Shown: positions 22,101-31,772, counted from the first letter of the stretch. The stretch: DNA of 64,000 bases from Closterium sp. NIES-65 (GCA_948144175.1 CANXME010000532.1:2235001-2299000), one strand, 5' to 3'. Notes: a model not told the origin generated them from the letters alone. Program-made: numbers and translations.

Positions 22101-22909
22101 AGAGGGTGGTGGAGCGCGAGTGAGAGCGATGACAGCGGGCGGAGGAATGGGAAGCAACATGGATGGGGGAGGAGAAGAGAGGGGGGAGGAGAAGAGAGGG
22201 GGGAGTAAGTGTGCAGGCAGGACGGCGAAGGCGCTGAGAGATGAGGTGAGAGATGAGGTGAGAGATGAGGTGAGAGATGAGGTGAGAGATGAGGTGAGAG
22301 ATGAGGTGAGAGATGAGGTGAGAGATGAGGTGAGAGATGAGGTGAGAGATGAGGTGAGAGATGAGCCACAACAACATCACGTCACTTTCATCCTCTTGGT
22401 ACCACTGCTCATCCCACCAATCAACACGCACATTCCCACTGGCCCCATCAACTTTCCCCCAACAACCCCCCTCCCCCTTCCCCCCTTTCCCCCTTCCCCC
22501 CTTCCCCCTCCCCCCTTCCCTTCCCCCTCCGCGCCTCTGCACTGCGCGCGAAACTCGCCTGCGCGGGGCGCACCACCCCTTCGCGCAGCAGCATGGCGTG
22601 AATTGCCTCGAACACGCCCATTGGAAACCGGTGCCCCGGCGCCAGTTGCGGCGCGCTGAACAGCGCGTGGTGCACCACCGGCAACCCCGCGCAGCCCCCC
22701 GCGCGCGTGCGCCCGTCCGCTCCGCCTCGACCCGCCGGCTCCGCGGGCAACGACTGCGCACGCGCGGAAAAACTCCGCGCGTGAGCGGAGCGGCGGAGCG
22801 GAGGGCCTGGGGAACGCGAAAAGGACGGGGTCGGAGGCGTGCGGGCTTTGCGGACTGGCGGGATGGAAGTAGCGAAATGAAAACCATGGCTGATTGCGCG
22901 CGTGGCCAT
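13245..22909 (-). CDS. Histone-deacetylase-family protein, cyanobacterial type, 11 exons, 460 aa
   Basis: Exons on the minus strand: 22909-22559, 22090-22046, 21480-21367, 20987-20921, 18529-18159, 17812-17723, 16855-16775, 16584-16508, 15773-15731, 15270-15196, 13313-13245. They total 1383 nt and join in frame. Residues 1-about 75 are Arg/Ser/Ala-rich and look like an organelle targeting peptide. The deacetylase fold follows: PGHRFPM (91-97), RRIGFPWSP (about 153-161), AGGTHHAF with His195/His196, zinc ligands Asp313/His315 in VDLDVHQGDGTA, Asp390 in YDAGVDPHKGD, and catalytic Tyr433 in GGGY. All key residues are present. Exon 5 codes a Ser/Pro/Ala-rich insertion of about 80 residues. The family removes acyl groups from lysine or small amines; the substrate is unknown. 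The closest relatives known to me are cyanobacterial and plant 'A1628-like' proteins. Intron 1 uses a GC donor; the others are GT-AG. Confidence 0.92.
13556..13643 (+). repeat. 22-bp tandem repeat in deacetylase intron 10
   Basis: About four near-perfect copies of ACTGCGCACTGGGGGCCTGG plus two G. The long open stretches across it on both strands reflect the repeat and are not genes. Confidence 0.9.
13922..14892 (+). repeat. 19-bp minisatellite, about 50 copies, in deacetylase intron 10
   Basis: Unit CTGTGAGAGATATTTCCAC with sparse variants (CTGCGAG, ATGTGAG, CAGTGAG). Because 19 is not a multiple of three, three units encode 19 residues and all three minus-strand frames stay open with the same peptide repeat. 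That explains the apparent 330-355 codon readings, which are not genes. Confidence 0.95.
15310..15403 (+). repeat. ACATGTAAC-type short repeats near the exon 10 acceptor
   Basis: Irregular head-to-tail ACATGTAAC / ACATGC words within intron 9, beginning about 40 bp upstream (in gene orientation) of exon 10. Confidence 0.8.
15781..15830 (+). repeat. GGGCAT/GGGGCAT repeat next to exon 9
   Basis: Short array of GGGCATGGGCA and GGGGCATGG words immediately upstream, in gene orientation, of the exon 9 acceptor (15774). Confidence 0.75.
16060..16238 (+). repeat. Compound (CA)n / (CATA)n microsatellite in intron 8
   Basis: A (CA)n block at about 16088-16140 is followed by a long (CATA)n block at about 16141-16230. 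Open readings of His/Thr or Cys/Val-Tyr repeats across it are artefacts. Confidence 0.95.
16290..16440 (-). repeat. Degenerate copies of deacetylase exon 8 inside intron 8
   Basis: Minus-strand words of exon 8 (the CCTTGTG-TGTACGATG block and the ATCGACCCACACAAAG...CTCGGCAAG block) recur at about 16297-16376, and a shorter piece at about 16405-16440, beside the true exon (16508-16584). The distal piece still reads DPHKDDALGK but is interrupted upstream, so it is probably not used. Confidence 0.75.
16858..17143 (+). repeat. GGCAT/GGGAT pentanucleotide minisatellite in intron 6, touching exon 7
   Basis: About 57 units of ATGGC or ATGGG. In the gene's orientation the array ends at the exon 7 acceptor: the last unit reads CCAT and the next bases are the CAG acceptor ending at 16856. 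Long open readings of MAWHG or PMPCHA type are artefacts of the 5-bp period. Confidence 0.95.
17645..17697 (-). repeat. Partial duplicate of deacetylase exon 6 in intron 6
   Basis: The 3' part of exon 6 (TTCAGCATGCACTGTGGCGCCAAC and onward) recurs about 75 bp downstream with an extra GCAT, which shifts the frame. The copy (17651-17692) has no good donor and is likely inert. Confidence 0.8.
18842..18913 (+). tRNA. tRNA-Gln(CTG), copy 1
   Basis: The 72-nt cloverleaf has acceptor arms GGTCCTA/TAGGACC with discriminator T, D-loop AGTGGTTA, anticodon stem TCAGA/TCTGA around CTCTGAA (anticodon CTG), and T-arm CCGAG/CTCGG. No CCA is encoded, as expected for a nuclear gene. It lies inside intron 4 of the deacetylase gene on the opposite strand. 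Confidence 0.95.
20307..20378 (+). tRNA. tRNA-Gln(CTG), copy 2
   Basis: Identical over its 72 nt to the copy at 18842, while the flanks differ. It is in the same intron and the same orientation, antisense to the host gene. Confidence 0.95.
22232..22364 (+). repeat. 12-bp tandem repeat in deacetylase intron 1
   Basis: About eleven perfect units of AGAGATGAGGTG. The unit is a multiple of three, so it translates as a four-residue repeat, but it lies inside an intron. Confidence 0.95.
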
Positions 22910-23422
22910 GGGCGCGATGCGCACGAGCAGGGAGGCGACGGGCGGGGATTGCGAGAGTCGCGGTGTTGCGAGCACGGTTGGCGTGGGAAGAGTGGGGTGA
23001 GGCGGTGCGTTCTCTGGGCTGAAAAATCGCGCAACAGTAGTCGAGGTGAGGTGAATGAACATCGTGGATACGCGGTACAAGCTCGGTGGGGTGGAACAAA
23101 AAGCAGTCAACTTGTGGAAAGTAGATTACATTAGAGCCACAACCACAATGCGTTTCTAGCTTTAATTGCTTTAAAACTCAATTCTTCTCACCAGCCTGAA
23201 AATTAATGCATGCACTGCAAAAGAGCCCTTCCTCTTCGCCTAGTAAAGAAATTGCATCTTCAATCAACAGCGTGACTATACGGCGATACCCTAAAAAAGA
23301 TTCACACGTACCGTTCATTGAAGTCATTTGCAACGCAACCCAAAACAATGCAACAACTCGTAATGCAAACCACAATAGAAGGCATTGGTACGGTAAGATT
23401 CATGAGAGGCATCCATTTTTGG
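22910..23422. other. Intergenic: deacetylase 5' flank and gene 1 3' flank
   Basis: No open reading with a domain is seen. About 23300-23422 resembles the segment 26285-26419 beyond the paralogous gene 2, so it is part of the duplicated unit. The deacetylase promoter should lie near 22910-23110; I see no clear TATA box. Confidence 0.5.
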
Positions 23423-25182
23423 CTACTTGGCAAAAATCATCTCATTGGCTTGCCTAAGCCTGCACGCTTGAAACTCATACCCCGCCATCAGCACAACCAT
23501 CAGCAGAGCTGCAGCAGAGAGAGATACTCCACTCAGCCCAGCAGCCTTGGGGGGGGGAGCACCGGTAGTGGCGTCTGGCAGAGAGAGGGTAGGCGGAGAA
23601 AGGGCACGAGCGGGAGGGGAGGGCGAAGGAGCAGGAGTGGAGATGTAAGGAGTGTTGACGTCGAGGCTGTAAGGGTCAGGGAAGGGCCGGGTGGCGTTGG
23701 AGTAGGGGAAGTGGGCGCAGACGGCCGGGTCGAGGGGGCGGCCCGACACGCCCTTGGCGGCCGTCATGTTGACCGCACCGGGCGGGCAGGTGGCGGGGAT
23801 GGTGAGCGGGTCGCAGCAGAGAGGGGTGACAGGGATCAACGTGTTATTCTTAGAGTAGCAGTTGGTGTCCTGCACAGGGCGGTGGGTGGTGGGGGTGGGA
23901 GGTGGGTGGTGGGCATGACAAGTTGAAGCAGCAGCAGTGAGCAGTGAGCAGTGAGCAGCGGCGCACGGGAGAAGCTGGCAAGGTAGCGTTGCACAGCATG
24001 TGCGTGGCATGGGCGAGAGAAACAAGCGCACGTGCAAGCTGCTGCGATGTGAAAGCGAGCGACCGGGTTGACTCCCCGGGAGTGGTACCATGGTCCATGA
24101 CGACGACTCGACCCGCAGATGGGCTCACCGAGACGGTGATGTTGAAGCCGGGGATGTGCTGCGCGATGAGCGGCACGATCATCAGGTCATTTCTTTCTGA
24201 CGGGTAGTAAAACAATGAGCCCACCTCGAATTCCCTGCTCACTGCATGCACGCGCGCCACAGCAAGCCGCAACCAGACAAGAGAATGGAGAACGGAAGGA
24301 TATAGGGATGGAGAGATTCTTAATGAAAGTCGAAAAGCGCGACACGGGCGAAACCACCGTAACGCAAGAACACGGATCTGACCCTTTATATGGCGACAGG
24401 CGTCGAAAATCAAATCAAGGAAGTCCAAACAGATGTGCAGCGTGTACTTGCCGGGCTTGCCCGTGTGTGAGTCTGCCACACATGCCGGCGAGAACGCGGG
24501 AGCAGAAACGGGAGCCCGCGTCGGGGGAATACGGCGGGGAAGAGGGAGAGGAAGGGGGAGAACGGGCGCGGTAAGGCGGGGGGAAGGCAAGCGGCTGGCG
24601 GGTCAAGTGCAGCAGAGCGTTGAAAGGAACGAGTGGGGTTCGCAGAACATGCACTGTTTAGGTTACGGCGTCTCACCGGGATTGCACTGCACGGCGCAGG
24701 CGAGTTGCTCTAAGATTTGCGCGCACGTCTCATTGCCCTTCGTGAAACCACGGATCTGCGCGCACGCGGGCACACTCGCACTCGCGTACACGCACAAGAC
24801 AAGACTGCTGATTCTTATTCCCCAGAGCAGGTGCAGCGTGTCAACGAACGCTGACCAAAACACATGCAGGCAGGCGGCACTGATGCTTCGATCTACATTG
24901 ATGTATTGATTCCCTTATCATCGTGCGCTCACTCACGCTAGCCGGCGGCGCGGAAACACCGAAGAAATCCCGCAAACTAGGCCACAGCGCGGCGGTTACG
25001 TTAACAGCGAGCGACTGAACGGCGAAGTTAAGGTCGGCGCAAGCGTCGGGGCAGCACGACATGTGCGACGCTCCGACACACCGCGTGGGGGGAACTGTTG
25101 GCTTCGTGGGTGGCTTGCCGGTCAGCGGACAGTTGGTTGACGGCAGGCGCGGAGTCGCCGCCAGCAGCGCCGTGAGGAGCAT
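23423..25182 (-). CDS. Secreted cysteine-rich, probably GPI-anchored protein (gene 1), 5 exons, 324 aa
   Basis: Minus-strand exons 25182-24937, 24755-24677, 24472-24383, 24241-24129 and 23869-23423 join in frame (975 nt) with GT-AG introns in phases 0, 1, 1 and 0. The protein has a short hydrophobic leader (LLTALLAA) and a cysteine-rich ectodomain with CC, NETC, LACAVQCNP and LHICLDFLDLIFDAC, and N-glycosylation sites. A Pro/Ser/Ala-rich stalk and a C-terminal hydrophobic segment (SLSAAALLMVVLMAG) follow; the paralogue ends right after this segment, as GPI signals do. The spacing CC...C...CxxxCNP...IC...AC recalls the folate-receptor-type cysteine domain, but that is tentative. Where gene 2 starts with ATGGCCACT, gene 1 has ATTAGGGCCACT, so the start here must be the later Met at 25182, giving a shorter leader. 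Cell-surface location is inference. Confidence 0.7.
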
Positions 25183-25447
25183 CGCCGCAATGAAGCGACT
25201 CGAAGTCTTCGCTAGTGTAGTGGCCCTAATGGCGAGTGCTGGGAGCTGGAGGACCCTCGTTGATCAGCATGTGCTAAGTGGAAACTACACACCGCGGCTG
25301 GAACAGAAGCAGAGGTTGAGTTGAACCGAGGGAGGAAGCGCGGGTCAGGCTGACTGCTGTTGCTGGGTTGCACTACGCTCATGGTGGATGGGTGGCTGTA
25401 ATCGCGTCGCGAGGTGAGAGAATTCTGTGTAAGGGAGACGGCAAGGC

Positions 25448-25965
25448 GAGGAAATGACGGACCGCCGTGTTTGCGCGTTTTCGATTCCTTTCGGCAGTGG
25501 CTTTGACAGCGACTCCCACCGCGCTCGCGCCCAATTCCCGCGGTCAGTTTATATTGCTGTTTCCCGTTTTTCATGACCAAACGTATAGAAGGGCAAATAT
25601 TAAGTTCTCCTGGGTTCAGTATAGAGGCCAGTGGAAAAACTAAAACCCACTCGGATGACAAGCCATTTGGGAGGCATCAACCCTAAACACCTTGCCTCAT
25701 GGTGTTTAGGGTTGATGCTCTCTTCGTGGCATACCATCCATGAGGGTTATATTTTTTTTGTCCCGAGCTGAGCGTTAGCCTGGACTCGACGAATACATTT
25801 TCAATACCCCGTAACCTAAAAACAACTTGTATTTGTGGTCTTAAAAGGGGAAACTGAGAAAGAATATGCCCCAAGGTATTGGACGCGAGCGCAGAGCGTT
25901 GCGCTGTCAAAACCACTGCCCATTGGAATTGGAAATTTGAAAACACGGCGCTCTGTCATTTCCTC
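25448..25965. mobile_element. Mutator-type MITE (518 bp) upstream of gene 1
   Basis: Terminal inverted repeats begin GAGGAAATGAC at both ends; the first 25 bp match with two mismatches. Similarity continues imperfectly for roughly 110 bp, for example GGCAGTGGCTTTGACAGCG against GGCAGTGGTTTTGACAGCG. A 9-bp duplication CGGCAAGGC flanks it (25439-25447 and 25966-25974). Upstream of paralogous gene 2 the same flank has a single CGGCAAGGC (about 51780), an empty site. There is no transposase, so it is non-autonomous. A perfect 18-bp hairpin sits at its centre. Confidence 0.9.
25674..25718. repeat. Perfect 18-bp inverted repeat with 9-nt loop at the MITE centre
   Basis: GCATCAACCCTAAACACC (25674-25691) is followed by TTGCCTCAT and the exact reverse complement (25701-25718). 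It contains one CCCTAAA word, but not as a telomeric array. Confidence 0.95.
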
Positions 25966-25974
25966 CGGCAAGGC

Positions 25975-26419
25975 TCTCCGACCGAACCGCCAAACTTATC
26001 CGCTCTCCTCTCCACCTTTCCCATGTGGATGGGGGTGTGTTTGGTCCCGCTATTTCCGTTGTGTAGGCACTCAGTATGTTCATGGTTTCGTTATTCGTTT
26101 TTCGTGCGCGATCTGATGGTTCATTCATAACAGAAGGGAATGCAGTAACATATAGAAGCCATGTGCTGTGTTAATCCAAATTAACTATAGTGCAAACAGC
26201 ATGATACTTGCATCTTCATTCAACAGCATGATTATTATAGGTCAATACCAGAGATTCCCAAACGATTTGTAGAAGTCATCAGCAAGGAAATCCAATACAA
26301 TGCAACATGCTATGACGCAAAGCACAATAAAAGGTACGGTACGTACCGTACGTCACATCCGCGTGAGGCTCCTTGGCCAAAATCAGACCGTTGCTTGCCT
26401 CAGCCTGCACGCTTGAAAC
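25975..26419. other. Intergenic between gene 1 upstream region and gene 2 3' end
   Basis: The first 25 bases match the gene 2 upstream block at about 51790. About 26285-26419 resembles the gene 1 3' flank. No separate gene is seen. GGTACGGTACGTACCGTACG at about 26334 is a short palindromic patch. Confidence 0.5.
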
Positions 26420-26838
26420 TTATACACCCCCCATCAGCAGAACTGCCAGCAGTGGCAGGACCGCAGCAGCGAGAGAGAGTCCGTCTGCCCCAACAGCCTT
26501 GGGGGGAGGAGGGGGGCTGGGGCCAGCGGGAGGAGGAGAGGCAGATGGGGGAGATAGAGACACGACGCTTGGGGGAGGAGCGGAGAGGTTGGGAGCTGCG
26601 GGAGGAGGAGACGCAGATGGGGGAGACTGAGACACGGCTCTTGGGGGACGAGCACCAGTAATGGGTGCCGGCGGGGAGGAGGTAGGTGGAGAAAGGGCAG
26701 GGGCAGGAGAGGCAGGCACGGGAACAGGAACAGGAACAGGAGTGGGGGGCAAAGGAGTAGGAGTGTAGGGGTAAGGAGTGAAGACATCAAAAGACCCAGG
26801 GAAGGGCCGGGTGGCATTGGAGTAGGGGAAGTCAGTGC
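26420..26838 (-). pseudogene. Gene 2 (gene 1 paralogue), 3' part of last exon
   Basis: Codes the end of the paralogous surface protein: FPYSNATRPFPG, a long Pro/Ser/Ala-rich stalk and a terminal hydrophobic segment (LSLAAAVLPLLAVLLMGGV) at the stop, a classical GPI-anchor signal shape. It is cut at 26838 by element A, whose duplicated target AGTGC is 26834-26838. The exon continues at 49630. Confidence 0.85.
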
Positions 26839-26971
26839 TGTCAAACATATGTTTATATCATATTTGTGGGTAGGCTGTAGTGGGGTAGATTATGTGGGGT
26901 ATAACCCCTTAGGGTTTTCCCTTGTACTCATTCTCTCGATAGTGCAACTCACCCATGCCTAGCTTCTAAGA
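26839..26971 (+). repeat. 5' LTR of element A (133 bp)
   Basis: Begins TGTCAAACATATG, carries the clade core GGCTGTAGTGGGGTAGA and ends CTTCTAAGA, so the 3' end is not CA. Preceded by AGTGC. Confidence 0.92.
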
Positions 26972-27414
26972 TGGTATCTAGAGCATAGGTCTTCAGGACC
27001 TAAGTTTAGGGCCCACCGTTCATCACATTACCTCACCTATGGCTTGCCTGCCTTGCCTATCGCCCGCGCGCGCCTCAGCTGCACGCGCGCAGCCACTTTT
27101 TTTTTCCCCGCGCGCGCCATTTAAATAGCCCGCGCGCAGCCCGTTTTCGGCCCCGCGCGCCACATTAGTCGACCACGCCGCCTACTGTCGTCCCGCGCGC
27201 CGCTTAAATCGCCCGCGCCCAGACGCTTAGGCCCCGCCCGCGCAGCCCGCCGCCACACGCAGCCCGTAGCCGCGCGCAGCCTGTCGCCAAGCACAGGCAG
27301 CAGCCGCGCGCAGCCCACAGCCGCACGCAGCTCGTCACCACGCAAAGCCAGCAACTGCGCGTAGCCCGGAGCCGTGCGCAGCAGCTGCAGCAGCGCGTGC
27401 CTTGCCTGCCTTGC

Positions 27415-28298
27415 GTAGGCGAGCACCACTTCAGCAGCCGCCCCTAGAGCAGCCGCCCCTGGACCCTCAAGCAGCCGCCCCCGGACCCAGAGCAGCCGCC
27501 CCTGGCCCCTGCAGCAGCCGCCCCTGGTGCAGCCGCCCCTGGACCCAGAGCAGCCGCCCCTGGCTCCTACAGCAGCCGCCCCTGGTGCAGCCGCCCCTGG
27601 TGCAGCCGCCCCTGGACCCTCAAGCAGCCGCCCCTGGCTCCTACAGCAGCCACCCCTGGACCCCGTGACGCCGCCTCTGGACCCTCGAGCAGCTGCCCCT
27701 CGACCCAGAGCAGCCGCCCCTGGCCCCTGCAGCAGCCGCCCCTGGATCCAGAGCAGCCGCCCCTGGACCCAGAGCAGCTGCCCCTAGCTCCTACAGTAGC
27801 CGCCCCTGGACCCAGAGCAACCGCCCCTAGCTCCTACAGCAGCCGCTCCTGGTGCAGCCGCCCCTGGACCCTTGAGCAGCCGCCCCTGGACCCTTGAGCA
27901 GCTGCCCCTCGACCCAGAGTAGCCGCCCCTGGCCCCTGCAACAGCTGCCCCTGGTGCAGCCGCCCCTGGTGCAACCGCTCCTGGACCCAGAGCAGCCGCC
28001 CCTGGTTCCTACAGCAGCCGCCCCTGGTGCAGCCGCCCCTGGACCCCGTGACGCCGCCCCTGGACCCCGTCCAGCCGCCCGCCAACACCGGCCCTGCTCG
28101 CCCGGCGAGCGCCGGCCCTTCCCACCACTGGTGAGCACCTGCCTTGTTCGCGCACTGCCGCGCCCTCAGCCTGCCTGCCCGCCTGCCTGCCTGCCTGTCT
28201 GCCTGCCTGCCTGCCTGCCGCGCCTGCCCTGCCCGCGCTGCTGCTGCTACAACTACTACTGGCGGTGGCCAGATGCAGCTCCAGCGAAGTCCACGTGA
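27415..28298 (+). repeat. GC-rich tandem-repeat leader of element A
   Basis: Irregular units of about 15-21 bp built on GCAGCCGCCCCTGGACC fill 27415-28080. A CCTG/CTGC run follows at about 28150-28230. Open stretches of Ala/Pro repeats here are repeat artefacts or leader peptides; no Gag homology is present. Confidence 0.8.
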
Positions 28299-28530
28299 GT
28301 CCCTCACGCCCTAGCAGCTTTGTGAATGGTACGCTGGTTGGGGTTGTAGGGGTGGCCGCGCTACTACTGCTGCTACTGCTACTACTGCTGTTGCTGCTGC
28401 TACTGCTGTTACTACTGCTATTACTGCTACTCCTTCTACTGCTGCTAATGGCGATGGCCATATGCTGCTCCGGCGACGTCCGCGTAAGTCTCTCACGCCC
28501 CGGCAGCTTCATGAGTGGTACGCTCAGAGT
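28265..28530 (+). repeat. Triplet repeat flanked by a duplicated coding segment in element A
   Basis: The stretch coding the (R/K)SLTPxQLxEWY motif occurs at about 28268-28335 (with a TAG) and again at about 28465-28530. The copies are separated by a (CTG/CTA)n array of about 90 bp. Slippage or unequal exchange across the array is likely. Confidence 0.75.
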
Positions 28531-29520
28531 CGAGGGTCTCTGAGTACCGTTCGCTGCCCGTACATCATTCGCACAGGTGTTCGGACTGATCAGCCTTGCG
28601 GGACGCCTGGTCACACAGAGTTTCGCTGCTTCGCCTGTCTGAGCGACGCTTGGCGTACAGAGTTTGGCGACGACGCTGAGCTCCCCGACTGGGTGGAGCT
28701 GCTTAGGCAGAGGGTAGATATCTTTGCTCTTGACTATGATGCTATTCTCACTGCGATGTATGCATTGCCTACTGTTGCTGACCGAGCCTTTTACCTGTGC
28801 GTACCGCCTGACCCAGGTATCGAGTCTACTGCTCTAGGTTGTGGTGAGGCTGTTGCTCTAGGTGCTGGTGAGGCTGCTGCTCCAGGTGCTGGTGAGTCTG
28901 CTCTCTCTGGTACTGCGCTCGCCGAGGCCTTCTACACCTTCACACTTGACTCCGATGCCTCTCGCTCCGTCTTTCGCGACAGCACCACCCTTACGCCGCT
29001 CAATCGACCGGTTGCAGTCTACCTGGCAGACCCCTCTGGGGGTCCAGTCCGTGTGACCTCCACCACTGTCCTCCCTTGTCCTGCTGTCCCGTCCGGCACA
29101 CTGTCGGGTCTTTACCTCCCCTCGTTCTCTACGAACTTGGTGGCGGGTTCTGCGCTCCAGGGCGCGGGTGTTCACCAGTTCACCCCTGCCTACGAGCGTG
29201 TGACGCACTGCACGTGTGCTCAGATGGGTCATCACCTGGCTACCTTCACTCGGCAGCTGGGGTCGGGCCTGTACACACTGACCACTGAGTCCCCTCAGGT
29301 ATCTGCGTCTGCGTCTGCGTCAGGTCAGTTGTCGGCCCCATGCTCGTGTCGCGCCTTGTCGCACCGGACCCTCCTTTGGCACCACCGCCTTTGTCACCCC
29401 TCGGTGCAGCGCCTTCGCAGCATGCATCGCCATGTCCTTGTCTCTGGTCTTCCCCGGGTTCTCCCTCCCCTCCCACTCTCGCCTGCTCCTCCCTGTCTTC
29501 CCTGTGTCGAGGGGCGGCAG
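28462..29520 (+). pseudogene. Element A Gag C-terminus, protease and integrase zinc domain
   Basis: Codes a zinc-finger-like segment CPYIIRTG...CGTPGHTEFRC (CX13CX4HX4C) followed by DAWRTEF. The protease core TFTLDSDASRS has Asp in place of the Gly of DSG. The integrase HHCC domain reads LLWHHRLCHPS...LPCVEGRQR. It ends at 29520, where element B is inserted at the duplicated CGCGC. No Gag body precedes it. Confidence 0.8.
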
Positions 29521-29525
29521 CGCGC

Positions 29526-29665
29526 TGTCAGAATGTTATTATCTAGCCTGTAGTGGGGTGCTCTATAGCGGGTACAACCCAGTTAGGGTTTGGTATATGT
29601 ATCCCAACTGATGCTAGTGAAACCCCTCCTTTCTTCAATTCTGTTTGTGCCTGCTAATTTTGACA
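29526..29665 (+). repeat. 5' LTR of element B (140 bp)
   Basis: TG...CA ends and the core CCTGTAGTGGGGTGCTCTAT. Directly followed by the primer site at 29666. Confidence 0.93.
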
Positions 29666-30740
29666 TGGTATCAGAGCAGGTCGACCCCCTTGGGTCGATC
29701 CTGTGGGTGGGCCCACCACCTAACTGCTTCCGCTGCTACTCTGTCTGTTGCACCCCCCGTGGCGTGCGACGCCTTCTTCCTGCCGTGCGCCGCGAAAAAT
29801 TTTTAAGGTTCTCTGCCCGCCGTGCGCCCCGAGGCGCGCGGCGGTTTCCTACCGTGGGGGACCCGCGCGCAGCCCCCCGCCATTCCCGTCGCGTCGCCCT
29901 GCAGGCCGTGCACGGGCCTGCAGGCCGCGTGTGGCCCGTCTGCCCGCCGCGCGGCCTTGAGGACCCGTGCGCGGCCCCCGCCCTACTCGTCGCGGCGCCC
30001 TGAGGAGCACGCGCGGCCCCTGCCCTTTTTGTCGCGGCACCCTGGGGAGCCGCGCGCACCCCCTGCCCGTCCGTCGCGGTAGAAGCCCTGTCGACCCCAC
30101 GAGCCGCCCCCTAGAGGCCCCTTAGAGGCCCCGTCGGCCCCGGTTACCTCGCGCGCCCACCCACTAGCGGCCCCGCTGGCCCCGCCGACCCCGCGCGCCC
30201 ACCCCCTAGTGGCTCCGCCGGCCCCGTCGACCCCACGTGCCGCCCCTTAGCGGCCCCGTTGGCCCAGTCGACCCCGCGCGCCCACCCCTTAGCGGCCGCG
30301 TCGGCCCCACACGCCGCCCATTAGCGGCCCCGCTGGCCAACTCGACCCCGTGCGCGACCCCCTTAGAGGCCCCGTCGGCACCGTATGCCCCGCGCGCGCC
30401 CATCCCTTAACGGCCCCGTCGGCCCCCCTCAACCCACGCGCCCCCCCTTAGCACCCCACCGCGACACCCACGGCCCCGCCAGAACGAGCCGCCCGAACCG
30501 AGCAGCTCAAACCGAGCCCCCCAGCCCGAACCGAGCCGCCCGACCCGAGCCACCCAGCCCGAACCGGGCCGCGCCGCCCGAACCCAGTCGCGCCGCCCTA
30601 CCCGAGCCGAGCCGCCCTACCTGAACCGAGCCGCGCCGCCCGTACTGAACCGAGCCGCCCTACCTGAGTCGCACTGCCTACTGTTTTGAGGGTGCACCTA
30701 CTGCTACTACTGCTACTCTACTGCTACTCCTACTACTGCT
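29666..30740 (+). other. Primer site and GC-rich repeat leader of element B
   Basis: After TGGTATCAGAGC the leader holds Pro/Arg-coding GC-rich words and irregular repeats of the type GCGGCCCCGTCGGCCCC (about 30100-30450), then CCCGAACCGAGCC words to about 30660. No domain is seen. It ends in a CTACTGCTA-rich stretch before the Gag ATG at 30741. Confidence 0.75.
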
Positions 30741-30795
30741 ATGGCTAGCCCTCCTGTGCTAGCTTTCGATGCTGAGGGCCGCCCAGTGAAGTTCG

Positions 30796-31772
30796 TGCGG
30801 AGATTCACTCTACAACGGCAGTGAGCTAGACTACAGGGTTGGCACGAACTACTAGAGGTGATCTCCGCTTTGCTTGGTTCCTTAGTGCTTGCACATTCAC
30901 AGGAGAAATTGGCAAGAGTTTCCACTAGCAATGTTGGGAATTACAGAATTGAACAAAAGAAGCAATGACAACAATGACTACATCAGGCACCTAGCAACCC
31001 TGCAGCTAGCCTGGTCGACTGCCAGCGCAGCTCGGTCGACCGCCTGCCAACATTGCGTAGAGGAGCCGCGCCAGCACTGCAGAAGGGCGACTTGCCAACA
31101 AGGCTAGTCGACGGCGTGCCCCGTAGAACACAGCAGTGCGCGCGCTCGCAGGTGTGCGCAGGCGATTGGTCCGACTTGCCTCGTTGGGCATCCGTCGGCT
31201 GTTGTCTGCGCCTGACGAGCCACATCGACTTCGGGATACCAGCCCGAAGTCGCCTGCGCCATCGCGATCTCGACGGCATTCGCGTGCCTCCGCAGAAGTT
31301 GTCGAGCAGGTTACCCGGTCGACCTGTTCGACCCCTGGTGCTCTGGTCGACTCCCACGTGCATCCCGTCGACCACTGGGTCTCTCTGGTCGACCACCGGA
31401 TGCTCCTGGTCGACCACACCTCCCGTCATGCTACCCCTTGGTCGACGGACCCCTTCCGTCGACCAGAACTGCTCCGTCGACCTCCCGGTCGAACTGCAGT
31501 TCGACGGAATGATCCGTAGACTTCCCCGTCGAACTGTAGGTCGACGGACTACTTCGTCGACCTCCCGGACGGCTCGCCCGTCGCCCAGGCCAGTCAGTTG
31601 CAGCTGTCGAGCATCCTGGTCGACAGCAACACCACAGCGGTCCGCTGCCGCTCGACGTAACATGTCGAGCATCTATCCCACTGTGAACAGTCGGCTGCTA
31701 CTCCCGTGCATCCGACCAAGTCGTCGGCGTTGCCCAAGCGAGGGCGGGGCCAACACTCCATTCCCGTTAACA
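30796..31772 (-). repeat. 3' LTR of element C (977 bp)
   Basis: Reads TGTTAACGGG...TCTCCGCA on the minus strand. It contains about fourteen GTCGAC hexamers between 31011 and 31625. Confidence 0.95.

Noticed and set aside
25674-25718. Telomere-like CCCTAAA repeat
   Set aside because: Only one unit per arm; it is the stem of the MITE hairpin.
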